64,000 nucleotides of DNA from Nannocystis bainbridge (GCF_028368995.1 NZ_JAQNDL010000001.1:3994001-4058000), one strand, 5' to 3'; shown: positions 36,900-46,340, counted from the first letter of the stretch. Translations and numbers: made by a program. Notes: generated from the sequence alone by a model not told the origin.

Positions 36900-38147
36900 T
36901 CAAGCCCGCGCCCGTCGCCGCCGCAACCCGACCAGCATGAGCCCCGCGAGCCAGCCCCCGCTCCCCGCTCCGCCGCCCGAGCAGGCGCACCCGGGCACGA
37001 TCAGCCCGTCCGCGGGGTTCGTCGTCGCCCCGTCCTCCGAAGTCCCCGCCGTCGTCCCGCTGCCCGGCTCACCCGTCGAGCCGCCCGTCGTCGGCCCGCC
37101 CGTCGTCGGGCCCCCCGTCGTCGGCTCGTCCGGCCCGCCCGTGCTGTCCTCGCTCGCCGGCCACGCCGTGCAGCGGTCGGGGTCCCACGAATCACCGAGC
37201 TCGTCGATCTCACACACGTACGGCGCGCCCACGCAGACCGCGAGCGCCGGCGAATCCTGCGTCAGCGTCTGCGCCCCGAGCTGATCGACCAGCGTATCCC
37301 CGTGACAGAGCTCCGACCCCGGGGCCGTCTCGCCGGTCACCAGGTTGCGCAGCACCACCTGCGCACAGAACGGCCCCGTGTTGCGCGAGCGGAAATCGAA
37401 GCTCGACGTCACGAACCTCTCCTCGACCACGAACCCGCCGACCACCAGCGTCGCGCTCACCATCGACGCGGCCTCGTCGCTCGCGCCCGGCACCTGCCCC
37501 TCGAAGTCGACGCGCAGCCGCCCCGTCCACTGCAGCGGCACGCACTCACCCTCGGCGAAGCCCACCGATCCCCCGCCGCTGCCGCACCCCCCGGAGAACG
37601 CCGGGAACGCCCCGTCGCAGCACACCAGGTTGTCGAGCGTCAGCACCTCGGTGACCTCCGCCGCCTCCTTGCTGCTCACCTCCGGCGCGACCAGCGGCGG
37701 CATCACCCCGCTGCCCGTGCTCACCTCGAACTCGAACGGCTCGAACTCGAGGCCGCAGGTCGGATCGCCCGGCGTCGCCTCGACGTTGTGGATCGTGCCG
37801 GCCACCACATACGTGCTGTCGGCCGCCAGCGGCCCCGCCGGCCGCCAGCCGAGCAGCCCGTCGATCCCCGTCGACTCGAGCTGCCCCGCCACCGGCATCC
37901 CGCCCAGCGTCACCTCCACCGTCATCACGTCGAGTGGCACCGGCACCTGCGACGGCCCCGACACCTTCAGCAAGATCATCGCGTCGAGCGGCAGCTCGCG
38001 GGACCCCGCCATCGACTCGACCGTCGTCCACGTCATGACATCCGCGCACGCCTCGCCGAGGTCGAGGCAAGCCGTCGCCTCGCGCGCGACGAAGCAGGTG
38101 ACGAGGGCGACGCCGAGCGCCGCGCGAGCCGAAAGGGAGAGAGCCAT
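36900..38147 (-). CDS. Secreted MYXO-CTERM protein of unknown function
   Basis: A 415-residue exported protein. A signal peptide ends near ATA (MALSLSARAALGVALVTCFVAREATA). The body is beta-rich with paired Cys (for example CDGAF, CVPLQW, FCAQVVL, YVCEIDE). A 45-residue TTGGPTTGG-type stalk leads to the MYXO-CTERM tail: PGCACSGG, a hydrophobic run (WLAGLMLVGL) and RRRRARA. I do not recognise a domain in the body. The ATG at 38147 was chosen because the signal peptide begins there; an upstream frame start adds a basic leader. Confidence 0.82.
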   Translation of the reverse strand: MALSLSARAALGVALVTCFVAREATACLDLGEACADVMTWTTVESMAGSRELPLDAMILLKVSGPSQVPVPLDVMTVEVTLGGMPVAGQLESTGIDGLLGWRPAGPLAADSTYVVAGTIHNVEATPGDPTCGLEFEPFEFEVSTGSGVMPPLVAPEVSSKEAAEVTEVLTLDNLVCCDGAFPAFSGGCGSGGGSVGFAEGECVPLQWTGRLRVDFEGQVPGASDEAASMVSATLVVGGFVVEERFVTSSFDFRSRNTGPFCAQVVLRNLVTGETAPGSELCHGDTLVDQLGAQTLTQDSPALAVCVGAPYVCEIDELGDSWDPDRCTAWPASEDSTGGPDEPTTGGPTTGGPTTGGSTGEPGSGTTAGTSEDGATTNPADGLIVPGCACSGGGAGSGGWLAGLMLVGLRRRRARA

Positions 38148-38264
38148 CCCTCTTCCTATCACGACCGCGGCCCAGCAACGACGCAGCGACCAGGACCGGC
38201 CCAAACCCGCGGGAATCGCCGCAGGTGGCCGGACCGCGGCGATTCCGTCACGCCCCTGAGCGCG

Positions 38265-39479
38265 TCACCCGGCCTCGGCCTCGACCGGCTCGATCTGCCG
38301 CGCGGCCTCCTCGTACGCCAGCAGGATCAGCGGCCGCAGCCGGTACAGGTCCTTCACGCCATTGATATAGACGTACCCCTTGTCGACCTCGAACCCGGGC
38401 GACAGCGCCTTGGCCTGCTCGGGGGACACCTTGGTGAAGATCGATTTCTTGCGCTGATTGAAGTACAGCCGGACGAACCACCGCCGGATCGAGATCGTCG
38501 AGATCGTGAACCAGCTGGTCGTATCCTTGTGAAGAATCGGCGCGCTCGGGCTCACCGGCGAATCGGCGCAGATCGAGCGAATGATCTCCAGCGCCTCCAG
38601 CTCTTCGGCCGTCGTGACGATGTTGGGGGCCGCCGGAGCCGCCGGCGCCGCCGGCTTCTCCTCGACCTTGATCACCGGCGGCGGCGGCAGCACCGGCGGC
38701 GCCTCGACCTTCGGCGGCGGCGGGACCACCGGCACCTCCGGCTTAGACTCGCCCTGGTCCTTGATCGACCGCGTCGCCATGTCGAGCAGGGTCGCCTGGA
38801 TCGCCCGCTTGATCGTCGGCGTGAACTTCTCGATCACCCGCGGCGTGAGCCGCTTGCCGGCGAACACGCTGAGCTCCCCGAGCACGAAGCGGGTGAAGTT
38901 CTCGGGCGGGCTGCGCAAGATCGATCCGATATAGCCGCTGATCTTGCTGGTATAGATGATCTCTTCGGCCTGCTCGCGCACCCCCGTCGGGTTGAACCGC
39001 TCGCGCGTGAACGACTCCAGCACCTCGACGTCGGCCTCCGTGAACGACAGGATGTCGAACTCGAAGAACGCCTTCTCGCTGAGGATGTTGCGCTCCTCGA
39101 GGTCCGTATAAAACAGGTACTTCACGCCATTCGTCAGCACCGCCACCGGGCACACGGGCGTCGCGTTGAAGTAGCGCGCGAGCTGCCCGCTGAAGTTCTG
39201 CAGGTTCACGTCGGCCGACTTGCATTCGACGAAGATCACCGGCGAGCCCGCCAGGTGAATGGCATAATCGACCTTCTCGGCCGGGCCGCCCGGGCGCTTC
39301 TTGGCGAAGTCGGCGACATATTCCGGCCGGATCTCGGTCGGATCGTAGATATCGTAGCCGAGGGCGCCGATGAAGGGCAAAATCAGCGCCTGCTTCGTCG
39401 ACTCTTCCCCGTGCACGTGAGGCAGACGTCGGCGAATCTGCTCCGCGAGCTTCTGTAACTGCTCATGAAATGCGCCCAT
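38265..39479 (-). CDS. HsdR N-terminal-type nuclease domain protein (stand-alone)
   Basis: A 404-residue protein. Residues about 20-160 match the type I restriction HSDR_N fold: EESTKQALILPFIGALGYDI, DYAIHLAGSPVIFVECKSAD (catalytic Asp71 and Glu85-x-Lys87 of the PD-(D/E)xK core) and FNATPVCPVAVLTNG. No helicase follows. A Pro/Val-rich linker (about 262-296) leads to a conserved C-terminal domain (FVRLYFNQRKKSIFTKV...VYINGVKDLYRLRPLI). The family is common in bacteria but uncharacterised; it may be a DNA nuclease in defence. Start ATG 39479 has GGAG at 6 nt. It lies 1.3 kb from an adenine methyltransferase gene on the same strand. Confidence 0.82.
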   Translation of the reverse strand: MGAFHEQLQKLAEQIRRRLPHVHGEESTKQALILPFIGALGYDIYDPTEIRPEYVADFAKKRPGGPAEKVDYAIHLAGSPVIFVECKSADVNLQNFSGQLARYFNATPVCPVAVLTNGVKYLFYTDLEERNILSEKAFFEFDILSFTEADVEVLESFTRERFNPTGVREQAEEIIYTSKISGYIGSILRSPPENFTRFVLGELSVFAGKRLTPRVIEKFTPTIKRAIQATLLDMATRSIKDQGESKPEVPVVPPPPKVEAPPVLPPPPVIKVEEKPAAPAAPAAPNIVTTAEELEALEIIRSICADSPVSPSAPILHKDTTSWFTISTISIRRWFVRLYFNQRKKSIFTKVSPEQAKALSPGFEVDKGYVYINGVKDLYRLRPLILLAYEEAARQIEPVEAEAG

Positions 39480-39697
39480 GATCACTCCGAGTTCACGAGT
39501 GTAGGTCGACGGCGACCCTGGGGTCAACGAACCCACGAAGAGCGCGGGCGGTCTCGCTCAATTGCGATAGACCATTGTTCTCACCCCATTCCGTCGACCA
39601 CGGCGCGGCGCCTCCGGACGTCTTCGCCCCGCTGCTCTTCACCGCGCGCGCCGACCTCACCGGCCCGGGCCCCGCGGGATTCCGCTACGATCGTCGG

Positions 39698-40771
39698 ATG
39701 CAAGTTCGCCCATCGGAGAGACGCGCGCGGATCGAAGCGCTCGTTCGCTACCTCTGCTCGCCGGAGTGCGCCGGGAGGGCGCCAGACACGGCCGGGGGCA
39801 TCGCCGCGCGCACCCGCATCGTCGACGAGTTCCGCGCGATCGGGGCCGCGCCTGGCGGCACTGATGGCTTTTTGCAGCCCGTGCCCGGCTGCGGCGCCAA
39901 CGTCCTCGCCGAGATCCCTGGCCACGGCCCGCTCGCCGAGCACACGATCGTCGTCGCCGCGCACTACGATCATTTGGGCTCGCTCGGCGGCGACACTTTT
40001 TGGGGCGCCGACGACAACGCCGCCGCCGTGGCGATCCTCGTCGAGGTCGGGCGCGAGCTGCTCGCCCGCCGCCGTTCGGGTCGTCGCGTCGTGCTCGCCG
40101 CCTACGACGGCGAGGAGCCGCCGCATTTCCTCCACGGCACCATGGGCTCGATGTATCACGTCGCCCACCCGACCGCCCCGCTCGCCGGCATCGACATGAT
40201 GGTCTGCATGGACCTGTGCGGCCACGCTCTCGGGCCTGTCGGCTGCCCGAGCGAGGTCCGCGACTCCGTGTTCGTGCTCGGCGCCGAGCTCAGTCACGGC
40301 ACTGGCGAGCTCGTCGACGCCGCCGCGATCGCCGGCGGCATCTACCCGCGCCGCGCCGACCTCGACGTCATCCCGCCGCTCAGCGACTACCAGCCGTTCC
40401 GCGAGGCCGGCGTCCCGGTGCTCTTCCTCAGCTGCGGGCGCTGGGAGCACTATCATCAGCCCACCGACACCCCCGATCGGCTCGATTACGACAAGATCGT
40501 CTCCACCGTCGAGTACCTCGCCGGCCTGGTCCAGATGCTGCGCGAGCGGCCCGACGCGCCCACGTTCGACACCCACGCCCGCGACGACCTCGCCACCATC
40601 GCCTCGCTGCGGACCCTCGCCCGCCACCTCGCGCCCCGCGTCCCTGCCGTCTCGCAGGCCGCCGCCCACCTCGACGCCCTCGCCGCCGCCGCCAGGACCG
40701 GCCCCCTCAGCCAGCCCCAGCGCCAGCAGCTCGCCTGGATGGTCGCCGGCCTCGAAGACGCCCTGTCCTGA
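39698..40771 (+). CDS. M28-family zinc aminopeptidase
   Basis: A 357-residue peptidase without a clear signal peptide. The M28 zinc ligands and catalytic Glu are visible: AAHYDHLG (His89), GADDNAAAVA (Asp105), DGEEPP (Glu139/140), a later Asp in MVCMDLCG and His in HYHQPTDTPDRLD. It would remove N-terminal amino acids from peptides. The ATG at 39698 starts the recognisable domain; the frame upstream to 39575 is in the divergent promoter gap. It stands on the opposite strand between the HsdR_N-type nuclease and the methyltransferase genes. Confidence 0.9.
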   Translation: MQVRPSERRARIEALVRYLCSPECAGRAPDTAGGIAARTRIVDEFRAIGAAPGGTDGFLQPVPGCGANVLAEIPGHGPLAEHTIVVAAHYDHLGSLGGDTFWGADDNAAAVAILVEVGRELLARRRSGRRVVLAAYDGEEPPHFLHGTMGSMYHVAHPTAPLAGIDMMVCMDLCGHALGPVGCPSEVRDSVFVLGAELSHGTGELVDAAAIAGGIYPRRADLDVIPPLSDYQPFREAGVPVLFLSCGRWEHYHQPTDTPDRLDYDKIVSTVEYLAGLVQMLRERPDAPTFDTHARDDLATIASLRTLARHLAPRVPAVSQAAAHLDALAAAARTGPLSQPQRQQLAWMVAGLEDALS

Positions 40772-40788
40772 GCGAAGTCAATCCATTG

Positions 40789-40830
40789 TGTCCCCAAGGA
40801 CATGCCCCTCCGCGCATGTCCTTTCAGCCA
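40789..40830. repeat. Array of three palindrome-like 14-bp units at a convergent junction
   Basis: TGTCCCCAAGGACA (exact), TGCCCCTCCGCGCA and TGTCCTTTCAGCCA are contiguous, filling the gap between the M28 and methyltransferase stops. The second and third units are degenerate. Confidence 0.75.
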
Positions 40831-40831
40831 T

Positions 40832-42535
40832 CTATGCGCTCCTGCGCCCGACGCGGACCGCCGCCGCCGCGCGGCGGATCGTCTCGCCCTCCGCCCGCCC
40901 GACTCCGTAGGCCGCGAACGTCGCGCGATCGATCGCTGCGAGGTCTGCGGGCGCTGCCGCGACCAGCGCGGCCCGGGCCTTCGCCGGCACCTCGGCCCAC
41001 GACGGCACCCGGATCCGCCGCAGGTACTGGGCCTGGAACCGCAAGAACCCGCCGGCCATCCGGATCCCGTAGTTGGCCACGAACAGCGTCGCCAGCGACG
41101 AGCGCAGGATCGTCGCCAGCGCTTGCAGGTCCCACGTCGGCGACGTCACGTGATAGAGGTTGTGGTGCGGATAATAGTCGCCCGCGTCGTAAGCGACCGT
41201 CGCCTCGCCCTTGATGTCGGGGATCAGCAGCTTGGGCGTGCGCGCCAGCGCAGGGTCGATGCGATCGATCGTCCGGTACCACGCCTCCGGGCTGCGGCGA
41301 GCCACGTAGCGCCGCTGCAGCGCCTCGCGGTGCGCATGCACGTAGGCCGCGAAGCGCGGATAACGGCCGGTCTCCGCCAGCGCCCCGTCCGCCTCGAACG
41401 GATTGACGATCCCGCGGCCGCCCCACGCGATCGTGCCCCCGCGCAGGTCGGCCGCCATCACCAGCGGCAGCTTGCGCGCCGGCTCCACCGGCAGCCCCGA
41501 ATAATCGCCGACGAACACCCGATCGGCGCCCGTCGCCACCCCGATCCCGACCCGACAATCGGTGTCCTCGAGCGTCCTGAACTCGCCCTCGAGCCGGCGC
41601 AGCACCGCGAGCTGATCGGCGCCGTCTAGCAGCCACGGGTCCTCGCCGCGGACCGCCTGCGCCACCACCTCGACCCGCGGATCGTCGACCGGGTCCGCGC
41701 GGATCATCGCCTGCACCACCGCCGGCAGCTCGCCCGCGATCTGCGGCCTGCGGGCGATCCGCGTCAGCTCGCCCGCACCGCGACGGATCACCGTGATCGC
41801 CGGATACGCGAACACCTCCGACTGGAACGCGTCCGTCCCCTCCATGTCGATGTAATGCGAGAGGTGATAGTCGCGCGCCACCAGCCCGCGCAGCGGCCCC
41901 CCGTAGCGGTTCTTCAGCCACCGATTGGCGCAGATGAACGCCAGCCGCCCGTCATCCGCGAGCAATTGCAGCCCGCGCTCGAAGAACGGCACGTAGAGGT
42001 CGGCCCGATCGTAGATGGTATGATAGCGCCGGCGATATTCTACGAGCAGGGCCTCGGGGATCCGCTCCTGCCGCACGTACGGCGGGTTGCCGACCACGAC
42101 CTCGAATTTCTCGGTCAGCGGCGCCAGCAAAAAGTCGCCGCGGATCAGCCACGCATCGCACAGCCGGCTCACCTCGCGGCTGCTCGCGCCCCACTCGTGC
42201 AGCCGCGCCCGCACCCGCTCGCGCGTCCGCTCGAACGACTCCGCGTGCACCTCGACCCCGCGCACCGTCGACTCGAGCCGACGCGCCTGCTCCGGTCCCA
42301 GCCCCGTGCGCGCGCACGCGGCCAGCAGCCGCTCGACGATCGCCATGATGAACTCGCCCGCGCCGAACGACGGCTCGAGCACCGACCACTGCTGCAGCGG
42401 CTGGTCGGCCGTATAGCCCGCCAGGTCGAGCATCGCCTCGACCACCTCGGGCCGCGTGAACACGGCCCCGCGCTCGCTCGCATCGGCCCCGACGAGGCCG
42501 GGTCGGGGCGCGTGGGGCTCGAGCGACGACTGCAC
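40832..42535 (-). CDS. Eco57I/TaqI-like N6-adenine DNA methyltransferase
   Basis: A 567-residue gamma-type adenine methyltransferase. The SAM motif is LEPSFGAGEF (53-62) and the catalytic motif is NPPY (150-153) in GNPPYVRQERIPEALL. The C-terminal half (WYRTIDRIDPALARTPKLLIPDIKG, NLYHVTSP) resembles TaqI-type target-recognition regions. It lacks a fused nuclease, so it is a solitary or type II-like methylase. The nearest nuclease candidate is the HsdR_N-type gene 1.3 kb downstream. Start GTG 42535 is uncertain, as no ribosome-binding site is visible. It is divergent from the MYND/MSS51 gene. Confidence 0.88.
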   Translation of the reverse strand: MQSSLEPHAPRPGLVGADASERGAVFTRPEVVEAMLDLAGYTADQPLQQWSVLEPSFGAGEFIMAIVERLLAACARTGLGPEQARRLESTVRGVEVHAESFERTRERVRARLHEWGASSREVSRLCDAWLIRGDFLLAPLTEKFEVVVGNPPYVRQERIPEALLVEYRRRYHTIYDRADLYVPFFERGLQLLADDGRLAFICANRWLKNRYGGPLRGLVARDYHLSHYIDMEGTDAFQSEVFAYPAITVIRRGAGELTRIARRPQIAGELPAVVQAMIRADPVDDPRVEVVAQAVRGEDPWLLDGADQLAVLRRLEGEFRTLEDTDCRVGIGVATGADRVFVGDYSGLPVEPARKLPLVMAADLRGGTIAWGGRGIVNPFEADGALAETGRYPRFAAYVHAHREALQRRYVARRSPEAWYRTIDRIDPALARTPKLLIPDIKGEATVAYDAGDYYPHHNLYHVTSPTWDLQALATILRSSLATLFVANYGIRMAGGFLRFQAQYLRRIRVPSWAEVPAKARAALVAAAPADLAAIDRATFAAYGVGRAEGETIRRAAAAVRVGRRSA

Positions 42536-42694
42536 GGGCGCGCCGAGCTTAGCGCGTCCGTGCCCGCGTGCGCTGCGCTCGCCGGCCGCAATTCATCGAC
42601 CTCGCCGCGCGATGCCACGGCCCACCCCGGCAGCGATGCACCGATCTGCGCTCGCGGCCCCCGCCGACCCTCGCGGTCCTACACTCCGCCCGCG

Positions 42695-43654
42695 ATGCCG
42701 CCGCGCCTCGACTACTCCCGGCAATGCGCCGAGCTCGAGAAGATCGCACGCCTCGAGCCGCGCCCCGCCGCCCCCTCCGACCCTGCTGCGGGTCTCGCCG
42801 CCCCCTCGCCCGCCGCCACCTGCCTCGTGTGCGACGCCGGCCCCGCCCGCCCGTGCGACCGCTGCGGCGGCGTCGCCTACTGCGGCGACGAGCACCGCCG
42901 GCTCGACCTGCGCTGGCACGCCCCGGTCTGCCCCGCGCTGCGGGCGATCGCCGACGACCTCGCCTTCTTCGCCGCCCATGCGCGCCCCTGGCTCGAAGCC
43001 CGGCTCCTCGCCCGCGCCGGTCGGACCGCCGCCCTTCCCACCTCCTGGGACGCCTGGCTCGGCCCCGACCTCGCGCCCGTCGAGCGCCGTTGCCTCAGCG
43101 ACCTCGCCACCCGGCCGCTGACGCTCGCTCACCTCCTCGGCTTGCTCTCCGAACATGTCCCGAAGGACATCTCGAATCCCACCGCGATCCACGTCATCGC
43201 CGCCGCCCAGCGCGAGCGCGACGTCTCGCCGGCGCTGTGGCGCGAGCTCGAGCGCCTGCACCCCGACCGTCGCTTCGCCATCACTCTCATCGGCCCCGAG
43301 CTCGCGCCCGGCGACCTCGGACCGGGCGTGCGTGCCGTGACGGCCCTCTATCGGCGCGACCTGTGGCCCGCGCTCGGGCGCCCCGACCTCGTCATCGGTT
43401 ACGACTGCGGCCTCCTCCTCTATCCCACGTGGAAGCCGACCATGCACGACCTGCGCGGCTCGGGCGTCCCGTTCGCGCTCACCAGCTATCGCGCCTGGGA
43501 GGCCGCCGGCGAGGCCCGCCTGTTGCGGGCGATCGGCGCCGAACCGCTGCTCGCCCCCACGCCCAACCCGTTCGCCTCGCTCTCGGCCCGCCGCTCGTCC
43601 ACCCTCGCCAACGACCTCGCCCACGACAACGCATTCATGAGCGCCTGGCGCTGA
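42695..43654 (+). CDS. MYND zinc-finger protein with MSS51-like C-terminal domain
   Basis: A 319-residue eukaryote-like protein. Residues 43-79 form a complete MYND finger: CLVC, CDRC, YC-GDE-H, then His and Cys (C-x3-H-x7-H-x3-C). The C-terminal part (about 180-315) resembles the domain following MYND in fungal/animal MSS51-type proteins: ITLIGPEL, DLVIGYDCGLLLYPTWKPTMHDL and PFALTSYRAWEA. The stretch LLSEHVPKDISNPT between them is encoded by a palindrome unit (43156-43169). MYND fingers mediate protein-protein contacts in eukaryotes; the function here is unknown. ATG 42695 starts the protein; the frame upstream belongs to the divergent methyltransferase shadow. Confidence 0.85.
   Translation: MPPRLDYSRQCAELEKIARLEPRPAAPSDPAAGLAAPSPAATCLVCDAGPARPCDRCGGVAYCGDEHRRLDLRWHAPVCPALRAIADDLAFFAAHARPWLEARLLARAGRTAALPTSWDAWLGPDLAPVERRCLSDLATRPLTLAHLLGLLSEHVPKDISNPTAIHVIAAAQRERDVSPALWRELERLHPDRRFAITLIGPELAPGDLGPGVRAVTALYRRDLWPALGRPDLVIGYDCGLLLYPTWKPTMHDLRGSGVPFALTSYRAWEAAGEARLLRAIGAEPLLAPTPNPFASLSARRSSTLANDLAHDNAFMSAWR
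43143..43169. repeat. Palindrome units inside MYND gene
   Basis: TGCTCTCCGAACA followed by exact TGTCCCGAAGGACA. Nearly identical to 15083-15110 but one base shorter, so read in a different frame. Confidence 0.7.
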
Positions 43655-43674
43655 CCCGCAACGCCACGCCCGCG

Positions 43675-45030
43675 CTACTTGTGGACAATGTCGAATTCGT
43701 CGATCACATCGCCCTGGATATTCTTGAAATAACCATGCGCCGCGTTGGGATCGCCGCCGACGTGGAAGCGAATGAACAGCGCCCCGTGGTCGGCCTCGAA
43801 GTTGTCCTCCTCGACCCCGTTCTTCAGCCAGTAATCTTTCGTGTAGACTGACGCCCACCAGTCCTCGTCGCCGTGCAGGCCCGCGTCCCATTCGCGGATG
43901 CTCCTGCCCCCGAGCCCTGACACCACCGAGAACGTGCGCCCCGGTCCGACCTCCAGCAGCTCGGCCATCCCGGTCGCGCCATGGGCCGCTCCCTTGTTCC
44001 CCACGTCGGTCAGCGTGCGCGTGCGCGCGTACGAGTGCTCGTGGCCCATCACGATGATCGACCCGTCGTTTTGACACGACTGCAGCGCCTTCCACGTCAG
44101 GTCGTCGGGCTTGTCCCCCGCCTGCAGGTCGCGCTGATTCTTGTGGAACGTACACAGGCTCCACAGGTGATCGTCGCTCGCCAGCACCCCGGCGATGAAC
44201 TCCTCGTGGTCCTTGTCCGAGCCCTTGGTGCCGAGGCCCGACAGCACGAAGTGCAGCCCGCGGTACGTGCAATTCGACTTCACCCCCAGATCGCCCACGC
44301 AGCTGGCCCCTGCGATCTTCGCCAGCCTCGCCTCGAGCTTGTTCTGGTAGCCCGACCACGCGTCTTTGTCGTGATTGCCGATCACCCCGAACACCGGGAA
44401 GCTGTCGCCGAGCACGCTCTCCATCTCGTTCGCCCACGCGTCGGGGTTGTCGCCGTAATCGAAGTCGCCGAGGATGATCACGAAATCGGCCTTCTCCGCC
44501 AGCAGCAGCGAGTACACCGCCTTGGTGTCCTTGCCCGTGCCCTGGTCGCCGAGCAGCGCGACCAGCAGGTCCGCGTCGGTCGCGTTGTCGGGCACCGGCG
44601 GCTTGCCCTGGCCGCCGGTCGTGCCGTCCCCGGTCGTCGTCGTCGTCCCCGACGTCGTCCCCGTCGTCGTCGTCGTATCGGCCCCGGTCGTCGTCCCCGG
44701 CGTCTCGCTCGTGGTCGTCGGTGCGCCGCTGCTCGCGCTCAGCTCCGTCGTCTCGAACGCCCCGCTCAGGTTGCCGGTCGTCGTCGAGCTGCTGCTCGTG
44801 CCGGGCGCCGGGTCCACGGTCGTCCCGCCGTCGCTGCTCCCCTGCGTCTCGCTGCTGCTCGACCCACTGCTGGCCGCGTCGGCCTCGGTGAGCCCCATCG
44901 TCGCGGGGGACGTGGCGCCGCTCGCGCTGAGCGTCGCACTGGTGAATCCGGAATGCTCGATCCCCGCGCCGCTCGAACAGGCGATGCCCACACACGCAGG
45001 GAGGCCCAGGAGGAAATGACGGGAGTGCAT
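43675..45030 (-). CDS. Calcineurin-like metallophosphatase lipoprotein
   Basis: A 451-residue exported phosphoesterase. The signal peptide ends in lipobox GIAC (Cys18) and is followed by a very long Ser/Thr/Gly stalk (about 20-150, with TTTTTG runs). The catalytic domain has the metallophosphatase blocks GDQGTG, GDFDYGDNPDAW, GNHDKD and GHEHSY, binding two metals. The closest types are purple acid/tartrate-resistant phosphatase-like enzymes. The probable role is phosphate or phosphoester scavenging at the outer membrane. Start ATG 45030; long upstream frames are compositional. Confidence 0.87.
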   Translation of the reverse strand: MHSRHFLLGLPACVGIACSSGAGIEHSGFTSATLSASGATSPATMGLTEADAASSGSSSSETQGSSDGGTTVDPAPGTSSSSTTTGNLSGAFETTELSASSGAPTTTSETPGTTTGADTTTTTGTTSGTTTTTGDGTTGGQGKPPVPDNATDADLLVALLGDQGTGKDTKAVYSLLLAEKADFVIILGDFDYGDNPDAWANEMESVLGDSFPVFGVIGNHDKDAWSGYQNKLEARLAKIAGASCVGDLGVKSNCTYRGLHFVLSGLGTKGSDKDHEEFIAGVLASDDHLWSLCTFHKNQRDLQAGDKPDDLTWKALQSCQNDGSIIVMGHEHSYARTRTLTDVGNKGAAHGATGMAELLEVGPGRTFSVVSGLGGRSIREWDAGLHGDEDWWASVYTKDYWLKNGVEEDNFEADHGALFIRFHVGGDPNAAHGYFKNIQGDVIDEFDIVHK

Positions 45031-45727
45031 AAGAACGCAAACTACTCGATGTCCTCCACGCGGTGTACACATTGATTTCGGCGCCGATACCGCCATTCGA
45101 CCCTGGAGCAAGGAGTCATTGCCACAGAACGGTGCGTAGCCGAGATTTGACCGTTTCCAACCTCGAGACCGGCGCCCGAACATCGCAGCAATCTGGGCAC
45201 AAACTGTGCTACAAGCCTCCCAGATCGGCTCACGGACGCGCGGACGACCTCGCCCATCGCGGCACCGCCTCGCACACGAACAGACAGCTCGGAGGGCCGA
45301 CGAGCATCGGCGGTGACAACGCGATCCATTTTGACACGCCGATCCTCGCCTTGGACCGTCCGTCATGTACGAGCAATGAATGCATCCTCTCATCGGGGAT
45401 CGCCGCCCCGGTCATCACGATGTCGATTGATTCCTGCGACCCCCGGAAACGAAGTCCCCCCATTCATTCGGAGGTCACGAGCCCCCGACCCGAATCCACA
45501 TGCTGGCGCGACCACGCACGCGGCTTCACCGCGCCAGCCCTGCCCCCGTTCACGATTTCGCCCGCGCAGCCGTGGCCCACGGGCCCCATCCACGCCCGCG
45601 ACCCATCCATGCCCCGCGCGTTCTCCGGCCCTGCGACAAGCGGCCGCAGCGCGGCCCCTCCGCCACCTCGGCTACAGTGCTCGGCCGGTCTACCCGCCCC
45701 GTTCGGGCGTACCGCCGACCACGCGCC
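45031..45727. other. Intergenic, 697 nt, lower G+C than surroundings, no gene supported
   Basis: The divergent gap between the metallophosphatase and the His-rich lipoprotein. It is the longest non-coding stretch in the window and visibly more A/T-rich between 45100 and 45460. Open frames on both strands (for example 45230-45463 minus, 77 codons) have no ribosome-binding site or family match. It may hold promoters and possibly a decayed gene. Confidence 0.45.
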
Positions 45728-46222
45728 ATGAAGACGATCCTCGCGCCCCTGCTCCTCGCCGTGACTGCCTGCGGGACCACCCACTCCGGCACCGACCACG
45801 ACTCGCACGACACCAGCGGCCACGTGCACGACACCGAGACCGGCACCACCGCCTCGACCGGCCACGACCACGCCACCGAGCCGACCTCCACGGGTCACGC
45901 GCACACCGAGACCGGTCACGATCACACCTCCTCATCCACCTCCTCCGATACCACTACCGATACGACCACGGGCGGTGGTTCGCCGATCGCCGATTATTGC
46001 GAGTGCATGCTGGTCAATTGCCACGACCAGTATCATGGCACCTGGGGCGAAGAGCACCCGCAGTCGGAGGAGAACTGCAGCGCCGCCGCCGCGATGTGGC
46101 CCACCGTCGGCATGCCGGCCATATCCGGCGATTCGCTCGAATGTCGGCTCTACCACTGCGAGCAGGCCCTGGTCGACGCCTCCCAGTGCGAGGCCGCCAT
46201 CGGCGGCGCACCGTGTGCCTGA
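45728..46222 (+). CDS. His-rich, Cys-containing lipoprotein (putative metal binding)
   Basis: A 164-residue exported lipoprotein with lipobox VTAC. Residues about 20-70 are built of His/Asp/Glu/Thr repeats (GTDHDSHDT, GHDHATEP, GHAHTETGHDH), which would bind Cu, Zn or Ni. The C-terminal 80 residues carry eight Cys (YCECMLVNC, ECRLYHCEQ) and no known domain. The gene lies 224 nt upstream of an MbnP-like copper-protein gene, which fits a metal theme. Its last 11 codons plus stop are inside a 70-bp tandem duplication (46191-46330). Confidence 0.78.
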   Translation: MKTILAPLLLAVTACGTTHSGTDHDSHDTSGHVHDTETGTTASTGHDHATEPTSTGHAHTETGHDHTSSSTSSDTTTDTTTGGGSPIADYCECMLVNCHDQYHGTWGEEHPQSEENCSAAAAMWPTVGMPAISGDSLECRLYHCEQALVDASQCEAAIGGAPCA

Positions 46223-46340
46223 CGGCCCGACGCATCGCGACTGATTCGCCGCCGCTGCCAAGGCCGCCCTCGGCGGCGCACCGTGTGCCTGACGGCCCGA
46301 CGCATCGCGACTGATTCGCCGCCGCTGCCAAGGCCGCCAT
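46191..46340. repeat. 70-bp tandem duplication covering a gene 3' end
   Basis: 46191-46260 and 46261-46330 are identical except one base (GCCGCCA/GCCGCCC), followed by the first 10 bp of a third copy. The first copy contains the end and stop of the His-rich lipoprotein gene. Confidence 0.95.

Noticed and set aside
45230..45463. A 77-codon minus-strand frame in the long divergent gap
   Set aside because: No ribosome-binding site, no recognisable family and no continuity with flanking sequence; reported only as part of the intergenic note.
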